Shown here piece by piece: positions 1 to 8,618 of a stretch of DNA of 64,000 bases (positions are counted from its first letter, which is position 1; the number at the start of each line of letters is the position of its first letter). The stretch comes from Alkalitalea saponilacus (lineage in GTDB: Bacteria; Bacteroidota; Bacteroidia; Bacteroidales; Marinilabiliaceae). The stretch covers positions 186,001 to 250,000 of the forward strand of contig NZ_FUYV01000001.1 of NCBI RefSeq assembly GCF_900168165.1, given 5' to 3'. Under the pieces are notes generated by a model, which saw only the letters and a list, made by a program, of their open reading frames with translations, made no database searches and was not told where the DNA came from. The translations under genes were made by a program, and so were the position numbers.

Positions 1-2
1 TT

Positions 3-1046
3 GCCAGAGCAATTCATGCTCAAGCCGCTCTTTTGGCTGCCAGTCCTGCTTATAGTGCCGGTTCAACCATTACATGGGAATATGCTGCTGATAGGATGGC
101 TGAAGTATTGGCTGGACTCGGCGCAAATCCTGTAAATGAGGTGGATCCTTTGGGAAATCTATGGTATGCCAATAATAATGAAATTCGTGATTTCGATGCA
201 GGATTCAACCCGCGTGAGATATTGTGGCGGGGAAATAAAGAGCAGAATTTAGGCCTGGAGCAGGATAATTATCCTCCAACTCTATTTGGAAGAGGACGTG
301 TAAATCCAACTCAGAACTTTGTTGATGCTTTTCCAATGTTGAATGGTTATCCTATCGATGATCCCAATAGTAATTACAACCCCAACGATCCTTATGCAAA
401 TAGAGATCCTCGTTTGGCACAAATTGTAATTTATAATGGTACAACAGCTGGACACACAAATGCGGTAATTAATACTGCCGCAGACGCCGAAGGAAACAAC
501 GCCCTGAATAGAGTGGCAACTTCAACCAGAACAGGTTACTATTTAAGAAAATTGTTGAATCATACTGTCAATGCCAATCCGGATAATGAAGCTGGCGGAT
601 GGCGTTACAGAGCATTCATGCGTTATACAGAGTTCTTTCTTGGGTATGCAGAAGCAGCCAATGAAGCCTGGGGGCCAACAGGAACCGGAGCCCATGGTTA
701 TTCAGCTTACGATGTTGTAAGGGCAATTCGGCAAAGAGCCGGCATTGGTGTAAATGGTAGCGACCCTTACCTTGACTCTGCAATGGGTGATAGAGATAAA
801 ATGCGTGAGTTGATTCGCAACGAGCGTAGAATTGAGTTGAGTTTTGAAAACTTCCGTTTTTGGGATCTGCGCCGCTGGAAAGAAGATCTTACCGAACCGG
901 CAATGGGAATGAGAATTCAAGGTGGGAACTACACTGTTATTCCTATGGTAGAAAGCCGTGCTTATCAAAATCACATGTACTATGGTCCTATACCTTTTAG
1001 TGAAGTAACTAAGTACGACAACCTATTTCAGAACCAAGGATGGTAG
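3..1046 (+). CDS. SusD-like starch/xylan-binding outer-membrane lipoprotein, 3' part
   Basis: C-terminal part of a SusD/RagB-family protein. The reading frame is open from the first bases of the window, so the N-terminus, lipobox and any upstream SusC lie outside. SusD proteins sit as a lid on the SusC TonB-dependent transporter and bind oligosaccharides at the cell surface. The visible part begins in the alanine-rich helix typical of the family (AIHAQAALLAASPAY). It ends with the hallmark SusD C-terminal block, LIRNERRIELSFENFRFWDL followed by RRW, and then a variable tail near the stop. A DUF1735 protein and a GH10 follow on the same strand after 29 and 28 bases, so this is the transport/binding head of the xylan operon. 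The family call is sure; substrate specificity (xylan) is inferred from neighbours. Confidence 0.95.
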   Translation, partial: ARAIHAQAALLAASPAYSAGSTITWEYAADRMAEVLAGLGANPVNEVDPLGNLWYANNNEIRDFDAGFNPREILWRGNKEQNLGLEQDNYPPTLFGRGRVNPTQNFVDAFPMLNGYPIDDPNSNYNPNDPYANRDPRLAQIVIYNGTTAGHTNAVINTAADAEGNNALNRVATSTRTGYYLRKLLNHTVNANPDNEAGGWRYRAFMRYTEFFLGYAEAANEAWGPTGTGAHGYSAYDVVRAIRQRAGIGVNGSDPYLDSAMGDRDKMRELIRNERRIELSFENFRFWDLRRWKEDLTEPAMGMRIQGGNYTVIPMVESRAYQNHMYYGPIPFSEVTKYDNLFQNQGW

Positions 1047-1075
1047 TAGTATATTGAACATTTAAACGATCGAAA

Positions 1076-2110
1076 ATGAAAAGGATATTATTTATAACAC
1101 TTATTACGGCGTTTGTAACAGGATTGTTTACATCCTGTGACAATGCAGATTGGGAGTTTCCCGATTTTGAGCACACTGCCGTATATTTTGCCTACCAGAG
1201 TCCTATTCGTACCATCACCCTTGGGGAAGATGTTTACGATACCACTCTTGATAATGAATACAAGGCTCAGATAATGGCTACAATGGGTGGTGTTTATGCT
1301 AACAATACAGATGTTGTTATTCAAATTCAAGTTGATAACTCTTTAGTTGATGGACTTGCATTTGATGGGAACGAGGATCCATTGCAGGACATCGTTGCTA
1401 TGCCGGAAAACTATTATTCTCTCTCATCTGACAGAATAACCATCAAAAAAGGAGATATACTTGGAGGTGTTACGGTTCAGCTAACTGAAGCCTTTTTTGC
1501 AGATCCTTTGGCTCTGACTACCCATTATGTGATTCCTGTAGTTATGACTTCGGTTACAAATGCAGACTCAATTCTTCAAGGAGTTCCTCTTGTGGAAAAT
1601 CCAAGAAGAGGCGTAGCTGACGATTGGGAAGTTCAACCGAAAGACTATATTCTCTATGCCATTAAATACATCAACAAGTATGATGCTAATTATTTGCGCA
1701 GAGGTCAGGATGTCATTTCGGGAGACCAATCGGGTACCATTACACGGAGTGCAGAGTATGTTGAGTGGGATGAAGTTGTTAGTACCATTTCCACACGTTC
1801 TTTAAATACAATTGCGTGGGAACATCAATCCAGAGATTTGGATGATTTTAGTCGTAGTTGTGTCTTATTACTTACTTTCGATGATCAAGGTAATTGTGTA
1901 ATTACTTCCGATACTGATGGAATTACAGCTAGCGGCACCGGAACATTTGTCTCTAAAGGCGAGAAAAACAGCTGGGGTAATAAAGATCGTGATGCGCTTT
2001 ATCTGGAGTACACCATAGATTATGGCGATGTTCAATTTACCATTACTGATACTATGGTGGTTCGAGACAGGGGAGTTAAGCCTGAGTGGTTTACATCCGT
2101 ATTAAAATAA
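1076..2110 (+). CDS. DUF1735 surface glycan-binding lipoprotein (SusE-position)
   Basis: 344-aa lipoprotein; the signal peptide ends in a lipobox (FTSC, Cys21) followed by acidic/polar residues (DNADWE), compatible with export to the cell surface. Residues about 30-165 look like a DUF1735 (BT_3987-like) beta-sandwich. The second half (from about 185, with DYILYAIKYINKY) resembles the DUF5627-type domain that often follows DUF1735 in xylan PULs. Proteins in this position after SusD usually act as surface glycan-binding proteins that hold the polysaccharide for the endo-xylanase; no enzymatic motif is visible. It lies 29 bases after susD and 28 bases before the GH10 gene, so all three are probably cotranscribed. 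Binding function is inferred from family and position. Confidence 0.8.
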   Translation: MKRILFITLITAFVTGLFTSCDNADWEFPDFEHTAVYFAYQSPIRTITLGEDVYDTTLDNEYKAQIMATMGGVYANNTDVVIQIQVDNSLVDGLAFDGNEDPLQDIVAMPENYYSLSSDRITIKKGDILGGVTVQLTEAFFADPLALTTHYVIPVVMTSVTNADSILQGVPLVENPRRGVADDWEVQPKDYILYAIKYINKYDANYLRRGQDVISGDQSGTITRSAEYVEWDEVVSTISTRSLNTIAWEHQSRDLDDFSRSCVLLLTFDDQGNCVITSDTDGITASGTGTFVSKGEKNSWGNKDRDALYLEYTIDYGDVQFTITDTMVVRDRGVKPEWFTSVLK

Positions 2111-2138
2111 TAGCAATTTTTTTGTAAAATCAAAAAAT

Positions 2139-4349
2139 ATGAAACATACAATAAATATTTTAGCCGCGTGCTTCTTGCTATTGATTTTTGCCGTTTCATG
2201 CGTGGATGACTCAATAGATTTCTTTGAGGTTGAAAAACCTGAATCTATTGCTGAATTGGAATATCTTAATGACTATGATTTCCTAAAATCCTACGTTGAT
2301 AGAGCTGCAAGTCCCAATTTCAAGTTAGGAGCAGGTGTTACTGTTAGTGAATACCTACGATTAGGTCATGTTTACCGGGTAATGAATTCAAATTTTGACA
2401 TGCTGACAGCAGGAAATGCCATGAAGTATAGCTCTGTTGTTGGCGACAATGGTTCTATGAATTTTGGTTCGGTAATTCAGTTTGTTGAGGCTGCCCGAAG
2501 TGCAGGAATTGAAATTTATGGTCATACATTGGTGTGGCATTCACAACAAAACAGAAACTACCTAAATCGTTTAATTGCTGACAGAGAGATTGAGGTTGAT
2601 CCTGATGCAAAAGATGAGGTTGTTGATGGATTTAAGGATTATAGAGTAGAAGGGTTTACCGGTTGGGTAGGTGGACCTGTTCAGCCTGTTGTTGAGGATG
2701 GACGATTGGTGGTAACCAGTACTGAAGCACAACCTAACTTCTGGGATGTGCAATATCATGTTGCCAATGGCATTTCTATAAAGGAAGATACCAGGCATAA
2801 AGTTACGATACGTATAAAAGGAACTAGTGAGGCATCAATTACTGTGGCTTTGGGAACCTGGGGCGCTCAACAAAATACAACCATTCCAATAACACAAGAA
2901 TGGGAAGAGGTGTCAGTTGAGCTTAACAGTACTGTTACTGCCAACGATGCTTTTGTGATGTTGCAATCAGGACACTACGTGGGAACCTATGAAATTGAAT
3001 GGGTGAGGGTAACTCATGAAGTTGCAGCAGCGGTTACTTATTACGTAAACCAACTTGAGAACAGTGAGATGCTGGTAGGTGGTTCAATGGACAATTTCAT
3101 CGTTCGCGAGAGTGGTCAGGCCGATGTTCCCGGTGCTATTCTTGAAGGCGAGGGACCCGACGGAATGAACGCTATCAAGATCAATTCTGTTGATAATCCT
3201 GCTAATCCCTGGGACACTCAATTCTTTATTTATACGCCGAACAAGGCATGGGAAGCTGGTGAGAATTATAGAATATCTTTCTGGTACAAAGCTTCTGCAG
3301 AAGCCAATTCTGAATCTCAGTGTCATGGAGCACCTGGCTCATACATGCATTGGCAGATGCTTCCGCAGAATCCTCAATTCACCACTGAATGGCAATATTA
3401 TGAAGCCACTAGTACTATTCCTGGTCAGGGTGACGGTATGAGGTCTATAGCTTTCAATCTCAATGTAAATCCAACTGCGATAACTTACTATTTTGCAAAT
3501 ATCGTTTGGGAGTCGGAAGAGTCAGGCAACACCATTCCTCTCAGCCCTGAAGAAAAGGCTGATACGTTAACTTATGCTTTGCGTAATTGGATTTCAGGTA
3601 TGATGCAAGCTACTGACGGTTATGTTAAAGAGTGGGATGTTGTTAACGAACCACTTGCTGGCCAAGGTAATGTAGGAGAAGGATTTTACGATCTTAAGTC
3701 TGCCGTTCGAGGTACTGTATCAGAAGAAGCTGCTGAAAATAGCTTCTACTGGCAAGATTATTTGGGTGATGATTATGTTCGCGTAGCCGTTAAATTAGCA
3801 CGTGAATATGGTCCAGATGGTTTGAAGTTGTTTGTTAACGATTACAATCTCGAATCTTTCTGGGATGACAATCACAAACTCAAGAGTCTTATCTATTGGA
3901 TTGACAGATGGGAAAGCGATGGCGTAACAGTGATTGATGGAATTGGTACTCAGATGCACGTTTCATATCATATGGATCCTGCACAGCAAGCTGTTAGAGA
4001 TGCTCATATCATTCAAATGTTTGAGCTATTGGCCGAAACCGGTAAATTTATTAAAATTACCGAATTGGATATGGGACTTATTGATGAAGATGGCAACACT
4101 GTGAGAACAGCTGATGTAACAAGCGAACAACATAGAGCCATGAGTGATCATTACAAGTTTATCATTCAGAAATATTTTGAAATTATTCCGGCCAACCTAC
4201 AATATGGTATAACCCATTGGAGTCCTACTGATAGTCCACAAGGATCATCATGGAGAGGTGGAGAACCTATCGGTTTATGGACAGAATCTACATTCAGACG
4301 CAAGCACACTTATGGTGGATTTGCAGATGGATTAGCTGGAAAGGAGTAA
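2139..4349 (+). CDS. GH10 endo-1,4-beta-xylanase lipoprotein with two inserted CBM4-type modules
   Basis: 736-aa lipoprotein (lipobox AVSC, Cys21, followed by VDDS, an acidic stretch suiting surface display). The GH10 barrel is split: the first strands, with GHTLVWHSQ at 128-136, occupy about 45-145. Two beta-sandwich modules resembling CBM4/CBM9-type modules follow (about 165-300 and 310-460). The barrel resumes at about 467. Acid/base Glu504 lies in EWDVVNEPLAG and nucleophile Glu642 in IKITELDMGL, so the enzyme should be active as a retaining endo-xylanase. GH10 enzymes with CBMs inserted in the barrel are known from Bacteroides and Prevotella xylan PULs, where they are the main surface xylanase. 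Last gene of the susD operon, followed by a strong terminator at 4411. Confidence 0.95.
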   Translation: MKHTINILAACFLLLIFAVSCVDDSIDFFEVEKPESIAELEYLNDYDFLKSYVDRAASPNFKLGAGVTVSEYLRLGHVYRVMNSNFDMLTAGNAMKYSSVVGDNGSMNFGSVIQFVEAARSAGIEIYGHTLVWHSQQNRNYLNRLIADREIEVDPDAKDEVVDGFKDYRVEGFTGWVGGPVQPVVEDGRLVVTSTEAQPNFWDVQYHVANGISIKEDTRHKVTIRIKGTSEASITVALGTWGAQQNTTIPITQEWEEVSVELNSTVTANDAFVMLQSGHYVGTYEIEWVRVTHEVAAAVTYYVNQLENSEMLVGGSMDNFIVRESGQADVPGAILEGEGPDGMNAIKINSVDNPANPWDTQFFIYTPNKAWEAGENYRISFWYKASAEANSESQCHGAPGSYMHWQMLPQNPQFTTEWQYYEATSTIPGQGDGMRSIAFNLNVNPTAITYYFANIVWESEESGNTIPLSPEEKADTLTYALRNWISGMMQATDGYVKEWDVVNEPLAGQGNVGEGFYDLKSAVRGTVSEEAAENSFYWQDYLGDDYVRVAVKLAREYGPDGLKLFVNDYNLESFWDDNHKLKSLIYWIDRWESDGVTVIDGIGTQMHVSYHMDPAQQAVRDAHIIQMFELLAETGKFIKITELDMGLIDEDGNTVRTADVTSEQHRAMSDHYKFIIQKYFEIIPANLQYGITHWSPTDSPQGSSWRGGEPIGLWTESTFRRKHTYGGFADGLAGKE

Positions 4350-4410
4350 GTTTGATAATCATTGGAATATACTTTAGTTTTTGAAGTTTTATTCATTATT
4401 TGGTTTGTAT

Positions 4411-4445
4411 AAGAGGTTGTCCCCCCGGGACAACCTCTTTTTTTA
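4411..4445 (+). terminator. Rho-independent terminator after the GH10 gene
   Basis: Perfect 12-bp stem (4411-4422 with 4428-4439), five-base loop and a T run after the second arm. It lies 61 bases after the GH10 stop and closes the susD-DUF1735-GH10 operon. Confidence 0.9.
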
Positions 4446-5266
4446 TCAAATAGATGATTTAAAATTGGTTTTTTTGGGGAGGGGTTCCTTAATTTAACCC
4501 CCATTTAAAGAATATCTATTTTCTATAAGCGATATCTGGCCACTCAATGGCGTTGCAATAAGCAAGATCCTTTATCTGTGCGCTACATCAATGCCAAAAG
4601 TATTTCCAATGCAGAAAGCCTTATTTAATCCAACCCAAAACAATGCTGCGCATTGAGATTGTGTCTTCCAACAGGCTGAAAGCCTAAATTAATTCAGCCC
4701 AAAGCAACGCCTTGGGCTGAAGTGATGTATTTCATATTCGTCCTGTGAAGGGCAGCTTAATTCCTTGTTCTTATAGTTTAGACCGGGGTATTAATCCCTG
4801 TCCCATGAGGTTGCCCTTGAAAGTAGAAACGCTATTATAAACTAGAGCCTTTTCTGGTTATTAGGAGCGTATTTGTAAGTTTTGCTATCTATTTGATAAG
4901 ATGATTCGATGGGAAAAATAAGTTAGTAATATTACGTGGAAGCTTTTTTTATTGGTGTTTTAAAATATGGATAGGGCTTATTGGATAATTACCACTAGAG
5001 CAGAGATGAAAAAATATTTTGGTCTTGTATTGTTCAGTTTATTAGGTTGCTATAGTGTCTTTGGGGTTAAATCTGCCTAAAATAAGTAAATAACAATTCA
5101 GCTTTTTGAAGATTTACTCATAATTAGAAATGAAATATCTGATTTTAAAGATACTTCTTGCAAGTATAGGTTATTTTTGTTATGAGAGTTTTGAAAACAA
5201 TGAAGTCAAATTTCTAAGGAAATTTGTTTTAGAGATATTCTTGTAGTTTTTTAGTGCAATTAAATG
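4446..5266. other. Gene-less spacer with no supported ORF
   Basis: About 820 bases between two terminators with no convincing reading frame. The first 300 bases hold a cluster of short palindromes (listed separately at 4641-4721). The rest is AT-rich and contains short in-frame scraps only. No promoter consensus was recognised. It may be the decayed remains of an inserted element, but nothing identifiable is left. Confidence 0.6.
4641..4721. repeat. Cluster of three palindromic units, REP-like
   Basis: Three consecutive inverted repeats lie within 81 bases: 4641-4655 (6-bp arms CAATGC/GCATTG, 3-base loop), 4673-4685 (5-bp arms AGGCT/AGCCT) and 4693-4721 (perfect 10-bp arms TTCAGCCCAA/TTGGGCTGAA, 9-base loop). 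GC-rich hairpins of this kind, with AGCCC/GGGCT arms in intergenic DNA, resemble repetitive extragenic palindromes spread by REP-associated transposases. No other copy was noticed in this window, so repetition genome-wide is not shown here. Confidence 0.45.
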
Positions 5267-5299
5267 AAAAAGGCTGTCCTAACGAGGACAGCCTTTTTT
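5267..5299. terminator. Bidirectional terminator hairpin, 3' of the GH5 gene
   Basis: Perfect stem AAAAAGGCTGTCCT / AGGACAGCCTTTTT with loop AACG (5281-5284), A run on the left and T run on the right, so it can work in both directions. It lies about 30 bases beyond the stop of the minus-strand GH5 gene. Confidence 0.85.
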
Positions 5300-5330
5300 T
5301 ACATATTAAAATTTGCGAAATTGGAACTCT

Positions 5331-7727
5331 CTATTTTATAATTAACTTTTGGACATACCTCTCATCTCCATCATTTATTTCTAATATATACAGACCTTGT
5401 ATTAAGTTTAATGATATATTGATGCTATGATTACGACAAATTTTTGTTGAATAAACTGTGCTTCCTTGCAAATTCATGATGTTTATAATTATTTCATTGC
5501 TAGCATCAATCTTCGTTTTAGGTAGTACTATGGTAACATTCCCATCTGTAACAGGATTGGGGAAAACCTGAACTTCCAGTGCAGTTTCATTATCAGAACC
5601 GACTTCATTTTCGAGTAATGATGCACTTCGCAAGGATGATAGTATCCAGTGTTGACAATGGTGATTGTTGGCAGGCCATTGTTGAACATTGGCTCCATTG
5701 TCCAAGGATGCACCTGCTACTTCAAGAAGTTTGCCGCTGTGGCGAGCTTCTATCTGAAAATATCCGTTTCCAACATCGATGAAACGCCATTGTTGACAAG
5801 TACCTCCCCAATATTCCCATAATTGCACATTGGCTCCATCTGCAGAGGAATAATCAATTACATCCAGGGCCTTGGTTGGTGCATGAACAGGAGAAATTCG
5901 GTAGAAATCGTTTTCAACGTGAGTGATGGTCCACTGTTGATTGGTTTGCCCTGTTCCTGGCCATTGTACCAGGTTAGTACCATCACTTGTACCGAGATTA
6001 TAGCTGTCCAGAGCTTGTCCGCTGTTTCTGTTCTGGATACTATACGTTCCATTGGCAATTGTTTGCGTTGTTACAGGTGTTAAAGCAAACTGTTGACAAT
6101 CGTTATTATAACAAGTCCATTGTTGTACATTAGCACCATCATCCATAGAGAAATCTGTTATATCAATACATTTTCCACTATTTCTATTCACGATGGTGTA
6201 ATACCCATCGCCAGTGCTTTGTAGACAAAATTGCTGAACCTCTTGTCCATTACAGCTCCATTGCTGAATATTGGCCCCATCATTTGTTGACCAATTTGCC
6301 ACGTCCAGACATTTGTCACTGTATAAGCTTCGGATTGAGTAGTATCCTTCACTGTTTTGCTGAATTAGCCATTGTTGGTTCTCTGTGTTTCCGCAACTCC
6401 ACTGAACAATGTTGCCTCCATCCGACATGGAGAAGTTATATACATCCAGACATTTGTTGCTGTGTTTTGCTGATATTGTGTATATCCCATCCTGCACGTT
6501 TCCGCTGCAACCTGCTAATGGTTCACAATTACTGGTTGGAATGTTACCTGCCGCATATTCGGAGAACCATTGCTTTACAGGTGCTGCAACTGCTTCCCAG
6601 TCATTGTTGTAGGCCGTTGCGCCATTTGGATCTCCCATATGTATAAGGTTCTCAGGAGCTAAAACATTCCAACTTACGTTACCGGATTGGTCAACTATGT
6701 ATTTAAAATTAGCTCCGAATCCCTGGCCACCTGCAACCCCAGTATTTCCAATTCCCCAAACATAATGCCCGGCATCTTTATAACTTTGCGGCGCCCAATC
6801 CGTTTCTGTTATGATTATTGGCGCTATGTCTGCAACAGGTTTAACGTTTACATTCCATCCATTTAGGAAATCCTGATAGTTTCTTATTCCTCCCCAATAC
6901 CCCGGGTAAATATGAACTGCATATCCAATATTCCCGCCGGTAATAGGATTGTTTGCATAACCCGCATAGTGCGATTGCCACCCCGTGCCAGGAATCCAAC
7001 AAATATTATTTGCACCATTGTTTCTTATTAAATCAACAATAGGTTGAAAATAATTCACTAAGGCATCGAAATGGGCCTGAGATGTACCTCCCCATACACC
7101 ATTTGTGCCCAGAATTTCTACCGGTTCATTGGCTATCTCAAACATTACATGATCTGCATTTCTGATCTGAGGATGTTGGGAAAGAAAATCCCAAACAGTT
7201 GTCAGGTACTGTTGGTAAGCATCGCCTACAGAGATTCTTTCAGGACAAACTCCGGGTGGTCTCAGCACCACGTATAAGCCTCTCGAATGAGCGTGGTTGA
7301 TTAAAGGAATGATCACTTCATCGGTATATTGTACCAAACGGTTGAAATTAAATCTGGAAATGTCATGCTCTGAAATTGGAGGGCCAGGATCATTTGTCCA
7401 ATAGGGATCAATGTGCAATCTTATGTAGTTTAGGTACCATCCATCAGACGTATCGGTTAATCGGTTGATGATGGCAAAATTGTAATTCAAACAGCCCTGT
7501 ACATCATAATTCTCCCACCTGCAGTGTTCGTTGCCATACATACAACCGTTGAACCAAGGACTTGGCGTAATTGCAACGCCATGTAAAAGGACGTTGTTCC
7601 CACAAGGATCTTTTAAATATCTGCCATCAACGTGTAATGGCGGGAGTTCCATGCCCGGCCAGGCAGCAACCATTGAAGGCAATAGGTTTAAGGTTAATAA
7701 CAGAATTAAGAGTCGAAATAATTTCAT
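5331..7727 (-). CDS. GH5-family endo-glycanase with two ricin-type beta-trefoils (CBM13) and T9SS sorting domain
   Basis: 798-aa secreted enzyme with a cleavable signal peptide (about 1-22). The GH5-like barrel covers about 28-395, with acid/base Glu201 in FEIANEPVEI and nucleophile Glu308 in PIIITETDWAP. Residues about 410-690 contain six repeats with the Q-x-W signature of ricin B/CBM13 domains (QQW, QQF, QHW endings), enough for two complete beta-trefoils. The last about 85 residues (VQVFPNP ... YVQKLIIK) form a type A T9SS sorting domain, so the protein should be released or anchored outside the cell. The catalytic core closely matches the start of the GH5 fusion at 62020. GH5 subfamily cannot be set by eye; a xylan- or glucomannan-type backbone is plausible. 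Monocistronic, with a terminator at 5267. Confidence 0.88.
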   Translation of the reverse strand: MKLFRLLILLLTLNLLPSMVAAWPGMELPPLHVDGRYLKDPCGNNVLLHGVAITPSPWFNGCMYGNEHCRWENYDVQGCLNYNFAIINRLTDTSDGWYLNYIRLHIDPYWTNDPGPPISEHDISRFNFNRLVQYTDEVIIPLINHAHSRGLYVVLRPPGVCPERISVGDAYQQYLTTVWDFLSQHPQIRNADHVMFEIANEPVEILGTNGVWGGTSQAHFDALVNYFQPIVDLIRNNGANNICWIPGTGWQSHYAGYANNPITGGNIGYAVHIYPGYWGGIRNYQDFLNGWNVNVKPVADIAPIIITETDWAPQSYKDAGHYVWGIGNTGVAGGQGFGANFKYIVDQSGNVSWNVLAPENLIHMGDPNGATAYNNDWEAVAAPVKQWFSEYAAGNIPTSNCEPLAGCSGNVQDGIYTISAKHSNKCLDVYNFSMSDGGNIVQWSCGNTENQQWLIQQNSEGYYSIRSLYSDKCLDVANWSTNDGANIQQWSCNGQEVQQFCLQSTGDGYYTIVNRNSGKCIDITDFSMDDGANVQQWTCYNNDCQQFALTPVTTQTIANGTYSIQNRNSGQALDSYNLGTSDGTNLVQWPGTGQTNQQWTITHVENDFYRISPVHAPTKALDVIDYSSADGANVQLWEYWGGTCQQWRFIDVGNGYFQIEARHSGKLLEVAGASLDNGANVQQWPANNHHCQHWILSSLRSASLLENEVGSDNETALEVQVFPNPVTDGNVTIVLPKTKIDASNEIIINIMNLQGSTVYSTKICRNHSINISLNLIQGLYILEINDGDERYVQKLIIK

Positions 7728-8454
7728 AATTAGAGGTTTAAATTAAATAAAAATGATATCTGACTGAAGTATTGGCAAATAGAGAACCCCTAGAACCTAT
7801 CATTCGGTTTCAAGGTATATCCCGTTGGAACAGGGATTAAAACACAAATTACGTTAATACGAATTTGCTATTAACGTAATTGAATAAGGAGATTAATCGT
7901 GATGCAATTTGTTTTATCAATATCAATTATACTTTCTGTTCAAAATTTTTATATCGGTTAGCTCCTCAATATGCAAATTGTGTTAGGCAGGTTCATGTTG
8001 AGCATCTATAATGACATTTTCAGGTGTACCCTTCGTGGTAGTTATAATGAGTTATTGAAAAACTAAAAAATAAAAACAAAAATAGTTAAATCCGGAGCGA
8101 ACGTGTTTATGAAATCAGATATTAAATTTGCAAAAAGAGATAATTATGTAAGATAGAAATCATAATAAAGGATGTTGAAGTTGATTTTTTCATGCTTCTT
8201 ATTTTAACAGTAAATAAATAAATACATGTAGGAAGTTTGATGAAATTTTGATTCAAATTTCATTTTTTAGATGAATAGGTGAAAGTTTTATAGATTGTTG
8301 TTTAGGATTATATGCAATTAATGGTTATCAAATTGATTAGAGTGCGCAATATCAGGGTATTGTAGTACGAGCTCTTTTTAGATAAACAATATAATAGTTT
8401 AGGATAGTAAGAAAAATAATAGCTGAATTTGTATTCTGGTTAAATATAAAAAAG
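7728..8454. other. Divergent intergenic region between GH5 and GH11 genes
   Basis: About 730 bases of AT-rich DNA between two divergently transcribed genes. No ORF is supported. It must hold the GH5 promoter on the minus strand, but no clear TAnnTTTG element was recognised there. A short direct repeat of AGAACC occurs at 7783-7797. Confidence 0.5.
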
Positions 8455-8484
8455 TATATTTGAACGCTAAAAAATGTGAGCGTT
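8455..8484 (+). promoter_or_regulatory. Candidate Bacteroidota -7 element and adjacent inverted repeat upstream of the GH11 gene
   Basis: TATATTTG at 8455-8462 matches the Bacteroidota -7 consensus TAnnTTTG exactly. It is followed at once by an inverted repeat AACGCT-(10 bases)-AGCGTT at 8463-8484, where a repressor or activator could act on the start site. No clear -33 TTTG is at ideal spacing (nearest ends at 8431). The distance to the chosen GH11 start (8619) implies a long leader of about 145 bases. Confidence 0.4.
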
Positions 8485-8618
8485 ACTCTCTATCATCACA
8501 CCAAAGGTTTCCCCAGTTGATTTCTTTACATTTTTTAAAACTAGTCTGTAAATAGTAAAAAACACAATTCAAAATGAATGCTTTTATGCCTTACACTGAT
8601 AAAAATCCAACAAAAATT

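Noticed and set aside
702-974. Open frames on the strand opposite to the SusD gene, and many similar antisense frames through the window
   Set aside because: They are shadows of strongly supported genes on the other strand, with no signal peptide, domain or sensible start context of their own.
4500-4800. Remnant of a coding gene or insertion sequence
   Set aside because: No frame gives a recognisable protein and no terminal inverted repeats or target duplications were seen.
8574-8618. Upstream ATG for the GH11 gene
   Set aside because: It would put a polar 15-residue extension before a clear lipoprotein signal peptide; 8619 is the better start.
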